DNA of 10,000 bases from Candidatus Aminicenantes bacterium UBA876 (GTDB lineage: Bacteria > Acidobacteriota > Aminicenantia > UBA2199), in contig DBFQ01000034.1 of NCBI GenBank assembly GCA_002294665.1, positions 2,933 through 12,932 of the forward strand. Reading direction: 5' to 3'. The translations under genes were made by a program, and so were the position numbers. The stretch's first letter is position 1. Every line of letters begins with the position of its first letter. Positions 5,679 through 10,000 of this stretch are shown here, in pieces. The notes under the pieces were generated by a model, which did no database searches, had not been told where the DNA came from, and was given only the letters and a program-made list of their open reading frames with translations.

Positions 5679-6610
5679 GCCCGCAACAGGCCCTGGACGA
5701 AATCGCCCGCCAATCCGAACTGGATGACCACGCCATGAATGATCCGGATACCGCCCGCCTGATCATCAACGAGAACAAGGTGCTGGCGGAAAACACCGTT
5801 CCCGGCCTGGAAGTGGTCGTGAAAGAGCTGGAAGACGGCGTGGACGTAAAAATGGTGCTGGCCCCGGACACGGTGATTCAAAAACCAGTTCACCTCTGTT
5901 TCGGCGTCATTCCCAAGACCGGGATTCAACGCATCATCATGAACGTCCGCATCGGCGCGCGCTCGCGCATCCGCCTCAACGCTCACTGCACGTTTCCCTT
6001 CGCCGAGGACGTCCAACACATCATGGACGCGGAAATCCACCTGGATGAGGACGCCGACTACACCTACTTTGAACGTCACGTGCATTCCGAGTCGGGCGGT
6101 ATCACCGTGGTGCCCAAGGCGGACGTGTTCGTGGGCAGAAACGCCCGCTTCAAGACCGAATTCGAGCTGATCCGCGGCCGCGTGGGCCGGATGGATATCC
6201 GTTACACCACCCACGGTGACGCCGGATCGCTGGTGGATATGACCGCGCGCGTCAACGGCAAGGGCGAGGATCATTTAAAACTGGCGGAAATTTCCTTCCT
6301 CGACGGAGCCAAAGCCCGGGCCGTGCTCACATCCAAGGTCGCGGTGAGAGACGATGCCGTGGCTGAAGTCTTCAACCAGATCACCGCCTCGGGCGAGAAT
6401 GCCCGCGGTCACGTGGATTGTAAGGAAATCGTGCTGGATCGCGGCCGCGCCCGGGCCACGCCCATTGTCGATGTCCGCAACCCCAGCGCCCATGTCACCC
6501 ACGAAGCCGCAGTCGGCAGCGTGGACAAAAAGCAATTGGAGACCCTGATGTCCCGCGGCATGGACGAAGACGCGGCCAGCGAGTTGATCATCCAGGGATT
6601 GCTCAGTTAG
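5675..6610 (+). CDS. Fe-S assembly scaffold SmsB (SufB/SufD family)
   Basis: A 311-residue SufBD-type scaffold on which Fe-S clusters are built with SmsC. It is much shorter than E. coli SufB (about 495 residues) and close to the length of archaeal SufB-like proteins. The middle consists of parallel beta-helix-like strands. The C-terminal third shows the family hallmarks: GHVDCKEIV with C249, in the position of the SufB catalytic cysteine; VTHEA with H276 and E277; then LMSRGMDEDAASELIIQGLLS, the closing helices that contact SufC. Two further cysteines (C75, C105) are present. A conserved cysteine together with H-E supports an active SufB-like role rather than an inactive SufD paralogue. No cysteine desulfurase is nearby, so the sulfur source is encoded elsewhere or supplied as sulfide. 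Confidence 0.9.
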   Translation: MSPQQALDEIARQSELDDHAMNDPDTARLIINENKVLAENTVPGLEVVVKELEDGVDVKMVLAPDTVIQKPVHLCFGVIPKTGIQRIIMNVRIGARSRIRLNAHCTFPFAEDVQHIMDAEIHLDEDADYTYFERHVHSESGGITVVPKADVFVGRNARFKTEFELIRGRVGRMDIRYTTHGDAGSLVDMTARVNGKGEDHLKLAEISFLDGAKARAVLTSKVAVRDDAVAEVFNQITASGENARGHVDCKEIVLDRGRARATPIVDVRNPSAHVTHEAAVGSVDKKQLETLMSRGMDEDAASELIIQGLLS

Positions 6611-6720
6611 CCGGAAGTTCACCGGTTTTCTCCCGGCCCTTTACCCTCTCCTTGCACGCGGTGGATTTCTTTTCCGGCCATATTGATAAAAACCTGTCTC
6701 AGCCCCTGATTGGAATTATT

Positions 6721-6749
6721 TTGTTTTTGAAACTGAAACACGGTAAAAT
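6721..6749 (+). promoter_or_regulatory. Promoter candidate for the kinase-epimerase unit
   Basis: TTGTTT (6721-6726) and TAAAAT (6744-6749) are separated by 17 nt, the -10 matching at 5 of 6 positions, in a locally A/T-rich stretch. Transcription would begin near 6756, and GGAG (6772-6775) serves as ribosome site for the ATG at 6780. The spacing and the A/T-rich context make this more convincing than the candidate before smsC. Confidence 0.5.
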
Positions 6750-6779
6750 TCTGCTTCAGGGAATTCGAAGTGGAGCGGC

Positions 6780-9671
6780 ATGAGCAATCGTGAGAGGACG
6801 GTCGCCAAGGGTTCCGGCGCCCGGAGGAATGATCGTGGGGATCAGCTGGAAGTGGCTTACCTCAAGCTGGCCAAACTCAAGTCCGGCGCCACGATCAACC
6901 AGCGTTACCGCCTGAACAGGCTGATCGGAAAAGGCGGGTTTGGAACCGTTTTCGAAGCCTTCGACATCACCTTGGGCACCAAAGTCGCCGTCAAGTTCCT
7001 CAACCCTGAACTGACCCGGGAAGAAAAAAAGTTCCTGCGCGTGCGACGCGAAATCAACGTGGCGCGCAAAATCAGCGACGAACGCATTATCAAGGTCTTT
7101 TCCCTGGAATCCTGGCGCGGGATTCATTTCCTGGTTATGGAACTGGTCGGGGGACGCAGCCTGAAATCAATTCTGGAGCAAAAAAGCCACTGGATCTGGG
7201 TCGAATTCAAAGCCATCTTCCTGGATATTCTGGAAGCCGTGGCGGTGCTGCACGGCAACGGTATCGTCCACCGCGACCTGAAACCGGCCAACATCCTGAT
7301 CGATGACAAAAAAAGGATCAAAATCCTCGATTTCGGTTTGGCCAAAGAGGTCGTTGATGTGGAGAAAACCTCGACGGTCGGCGAAATCATCGGTTCTCCC
7401 TACTACATGTCACCGGAACAGATCCGCGGTACCGCGGTCGGCTACGCCTCGGATGTCTACCAGTTGGGCCTGATCCTTTATCGCGTACTGACCAGCCGGC
7501 ATCCTTTTGAAAGCTCCAGCACCATGGAGATGATTTCAAAACAACTCATCCAGAAGCCGGACACGCCGACCCCGAAGCGAGGCAGCCTGCCCCGGTTTCT
7601 TTTCCTGGGGATTGAAAAGGCCCTGGAAAAAGAACCGGCAAGGCGTTTTCGTGACGCCGGCGCCATGGTTCATTTTTTTCGCAAGGAAAAGATCTCGTGG
7701 CCGGCAAGAATTTTGCTGGCCTTGAACCGCCGTCCGCTGAAAGCCGCCCTGGCCGCCGGCGTGCTGCTGTCGATACTTTTCTGTTTCTACCGCCTGACCT
7801 TCGCGTCCCGCGATGTGAACCGCCTGGTTCCCCGCGACCATGTGCTGGAAGCACGGAACATTGTCGGGCGGCGGCTGTGGAGTCACGACTTCGCGCCCTT
7901 CCACGTGTATACCGCGTATACCACCACAAGTGCAGAACCCCTGCAGCTGGGTTCGGGCATCTCCTCGGAATACCTTTCTCTGGACCTGGGCAAGGATCCG
8001 GTCGTCATCGTGCTGCTGGCGCCGCCCCCCGGGCTGGTATTCCCCGCCGAGGCTTCAATCGCCAGTGAAGCCCTGATGTGCCGGCTGGCGGTGCTCAGGG
8101 AAAACGGCAAACTGCTGCGAGAAGACGCCCTGCTCAAATCTTATGATTATGACGATTATGATTACATCCGGGTCATCAAACCGACATCATTCCAACACCT
8201 TGGAAAAAATCCGCAAGGAGAAACCTGCGTCGCTTTCACGGTGCAACAATATCAGAGCATGTACCCTTCTGCCCTGGTGTACATGGAGGGAATCAAGCAG
8301 TTCGTCTATACCCATCCCGGCACGTTCAAAACCTCTTGGCTGAAACGCGAGGGCCGAAAAGTATTTTTCCTGCTGGACGGCATCAACAACCTCTTTTCCC
8401 ACATGCGTTTCATGGGGGAATGCGCGTTCGATACCGGCGATAGAGCGAACAGTCTGATCAGGGGCATTCCCAGCTTAAGGCCCGAGAAAAGGTCGAATGT
8501 CCCCAGGCAGGACAAACTCTTCATCCTGCCCATCCGGATGCGCATGCTGGAAAACCGCTGGCGTGAAGAGGGACGTGCGCGCCTGGTTGAAGACCGCGTG
8601 GGAGACATCCTGGACCTGGACCGCACGGGACGATTGAGATTGGATTCCGCCTCCGGTCCCGTCGAGTACCATGATTCAGAGGAAACGTTGCGCAGGTTGT
8701 ATACCCTGGTCAATATCGGATTCCAGGAAAGACAATTAAAACACAATCCAAAAAACGCGTTGGAGCTGATTGTTCAGGCCGACTCCATGCCCGTGCAGAA
8801 CCCCTATTTGCGCTCGGCCGTTCTCTACTTGCGCGGCGACCTGGAAATCCACCTCGGAAATTACTCGGCCGGAAGAGAGAGTCTGCGGCGGGCGCTGGAA
8901 TTCGATCCCGGAAACAACGACGCCTGTGAACGAATCTGCGAATTGGAGATGCTCCGTGGAGACATCGACGCGGCATTGCGCCAATTGTCGGACAGCCATT
9001 CACACAGCCACCAGTTCTGGGGATTCATTACATACGGCGTCCCCCTGTTCAAGGGTTACCTTTTCCTGCATTCCGGACGATTCAACCTGGCTGAAGCTGA
9101 ATTTGCAAAACTCTTCCTATCCACGAAAGAAGTAGAAAAGTTCTGCCTGGCCACCGCGGATTTCTTTCAGGGCGGCTACAAGGCGGCGCTGACGAAACTG
9201 ACCGACCTGGAATCGAGTCCATTGGGATACGTCGACCTGCGGGAACTGCGTCTGCTGGCCGGCCGGACGCTTTTGTTGGAGTCCCTGCAGGAAGAGAAAG
9301 CCGCCTTTCTCTTTGAGGACCTGTGCAACAACTCGCTGGATTTCGGACACCTGGCGGAAATGTCGAACTGGTATTTCCTCGCCCGCAGCGGGCGAACAGT
9401 TGAAGCCGCCCAATCCGCGCGGGCAACCTTCAAGCGCCTGCAGGAAAAAGCGCGCGGCGATTTCATGACCCGCCTGTGGTTGTTTTACGACGCTTACGTA
9501 TACGGCCGGATCATGGAGATGGCGGGTGAAAAAGAGCCGGCCCGGCAGGGATTCCTTGCCGGCATCGCGGCAAACCCCCACACCCGCCTCAGCCGGCTCT
9601 CACGGGAGCACCTGGAAAACAATTCCGGATGGAAACAAAGCGGAAGCGATTCAGATGAAAAAACCCGATAG
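6780..9671 (+). CDS. Transmembrane Ser/Thr protein kinase with external beta-propeller-like and TPR regions
   Basis: A 963-residue Hanks-type (PknB-like) kinase. The kinase domain spans about 43-300: glycine loop GKGGFGTV (50-57), ATP-binding lysine K72, helix-C glutamate E91, catalytic HRDLKPAN (164-171, D166), DFG (184-186), SPE (211-213) in place of the usual APE, and structural D225 and R289. All catalytic residues are present, so it should be active. One hydrophobic span (about 321-338), preceded by RRPLK, would place the kinase in the cytoplasm and the rest outside. Residues 350-640 are of unknown type; phrases such as GRRLW and HPGTF followed by GINN recall degenerate FG-GAP-like beta-propellers, which is inference. 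Residues 673-945 hold several degenerate TPR-like helical pairs (for example 677-708). The epimerase gene begins within its last codons, suggesting co-transcription. The ligand and substrates cannot be told from sequence. Confidence 0.9.
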   Translation: MSNRERTVAKGSGARRNDRGDQLEVAYLKLAKLKSGATINQRYRLNRLIGKGGFGTVFEAFDITLGTKVAVKFLNPELTREEKKFLRVRREINVARKISDERIIKVFSLESWRGIHFLVMELVGGRSLKSILEQKSHWIWVEFKAIFLDILEAVAVLHGNGIVHRDLKPANILIDDKKRIKILDFGLAKEVVDVEKTSTVGEIIGSPYYMSPEQIRGTAVGYASDVYQLGLILYRVLTSRHPFESSSTMEMISKQLIQKPDTPTPKRGSLPRFLFLGIEKALEKEPARRFRDAGAMVHFFRKEKISWPARILLALNRRPLKAALAAGVLLSILFCFYRLTFASRDVNRLVPRDHVLEARNIVGRRLWSHDFAPFHVYTAYTTTSAEPLQLGSGISSEYLSLDLGKDPVVIVLLAPPPGLVFPAEASIASEALMCRLAVLRENGKLLREDALLKSYDYDDYDYIRVIKPTSFQHLGKNPQGETCVAFTVQQYQSMYPSALVYMEGIKQFVYTHPGTFKTSWLKREGRKVFFLLDGINNLFSHMRFMGECAFDTGDRANSLIRGIPSLRPEKRSNVPRQDKLFILPIRMRMLENRWREEGRARLVEDRVGDILDLDRTGRLRLDSASGPVEYHDSEETLRRLYTLVNIGFQERQLKHNPKNALELIVQADSMPVQNPYLRSAVLYLRGDLEIHLGNYSAGRESLRRALEFDPGNNDACERICELEMLRGDIDAALRQLSDSHSHSHQFWGFITYGVPLFKGYLFLHSGRFNLAEAEFAKLFLSTKEVEKFCLATADFFQGGYKAALTKLTDLESSPLGYVDLRELRLLAGRTLLLESLQEEKAAFLFEDLCNNSLDFGHLAEMSNWYFLARSGRTVEAAQSARATFKRLQEKARGDFMTRLWLFYDAYVYGRIMEMAGEKEPARQGFLAGIAANPHTRLSRLSREHLENNSGWKQSGSDSDEKTR

Positions 9672-10000
9672 GCAAGGTTCGCATAAACCGCCTCATCCTG
9701 CCCGTGTGCTCATCATCGGCGTGAGCGGTTTTCTGGGCCGCCACCTGGCGGCCCACCTGGCAGGCAACGGTATGCGGGTTTTCGGCACCAGCCGGAACGC
9801 GGAGACCGCCGGCACGCTGGACGGGGTCGAAAAGATATTCAGTTGGGACGGACGAAACGCGGATAGACTGGCCGCGCTGCTTTCCGATGTCAACGCGGTG
9901 ATCAACCTGGCCGGGGAGCCCCTGAGAACCACACCCTGGTCGCCCTGGTACCGTTCGCGCCTGCGCGACAGCCGTATCCGGCCCGCGGCCGCCCTGGCCG
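9655..10000 (+). CDS. NAD(P)-dependent epimerase, TIGR01777/YfcH type (partial)
   Basis: The N-terminal 115 or so residues of an extended short-chain dehydrogenase; the gene continues beyond the window. After a basic leader (MKKPDRQG...) comes a Rossmann beta strand and nucleotide loop, VLIIGVSGFLG, with glycines G22, G25 and G28. Further on are a WDG phrase, VINLAGEPL, and a W...RLRDSRI stretch, the combination typical of the TIGR01777 epimerase family. The biological substrate of this family is poorly known. The ATG at 9655 lies 17 nt inside the kinase gene in another frame, with GGAAG (9642-9646) upstream. An internal GTG at the VLIIG strand is a possible alternative start. Confidence 0.85.
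   Translation, partial: MKKPDRQGSHKPPHPARVLIIGVSGFLGRHLAAHLAGNGMRVFGTSRNAETAGTLDGVEKIFSWDGRNADRLAALLSDVNAVINLAGEPLRTTPWSPWYRSRLRDSRIRPAAALA

Noticed and set aside
6611..6637. CCGG repeats after smsB followed by TTTTCT, considered as a terminator
   Set aside because: The best stem is 4-5 bp, too weak to call even with the short T run.

Overview
The window looks like bacterial chromosome from a moderately GC-rich, probably uncultured lineage. Three things point that way: a Ser/Thr kinase with one membrane span and a TPR tail, a two-gene SMS-type Fe-S assembly operon instead of a full Suf or Isc operon, and intergenic DNA full of degenerate 7- and 8-nucleotide tandem repeats. Together they suggest the Acidobacteriota/Aminicenantes neighbourhood. 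That is an impression from gene content, not a placement, because no marker gene is present.

Layout. A repeat (59-201) lies before a long gene (260-3463, +) that joins an endonuclease Q-like PHP nuclease to a complete UvrD/PcrA-type SF1 helicase and ends in a possible beta-clamp-binding peptide. The reading frame stays open upstream to 92, but that part is translated repeat; the true start is most likely 260. A gene-poor, repeat-rich island follows (3464-4937). It holds a hairpin, a tiny zinc-ribbon-like fragment, a stretch of A/T-rich heptamers, a roughly 205-nt composite unit in tandem duplicate, one small predicted lipoprotein gene (4234-4539, -) with its own promoter, and a further partial repeat copy. 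Next is the two-gene operon smsC-smsB (4938-6610, +), joined by a 4-nt overlap. A new promoter precedes a 963-residue transmembrane Ser/Thr kinase (6780-9671, +). A TIGR01777-type NAD(P)-dependent epimerase starts inside the kinase's 3' end (9655) and runs off the window.

How the genes relate. The SMS pair would form the SufBC-type scaffold/ATPase for Fe-S cluster assembly; no cysteine desulfurase is in view. The nuclease-helicase is likely a stand-alone DNA repair enzyme. The kinase probably senses or assembles partners outside the cytoplasmic membrane, and the 17-nt overlap suggests it is transcribed with the epimerase. No tRNA, rRNA, CRISPR array, transposase or phage gene was seen.

The observations most worth following up are the EndoQ-helicase fusion with its terminal QKKLF motif, and the island's heptamer/octamer repeats, whose copies differ by exactly one 7-nt unit.
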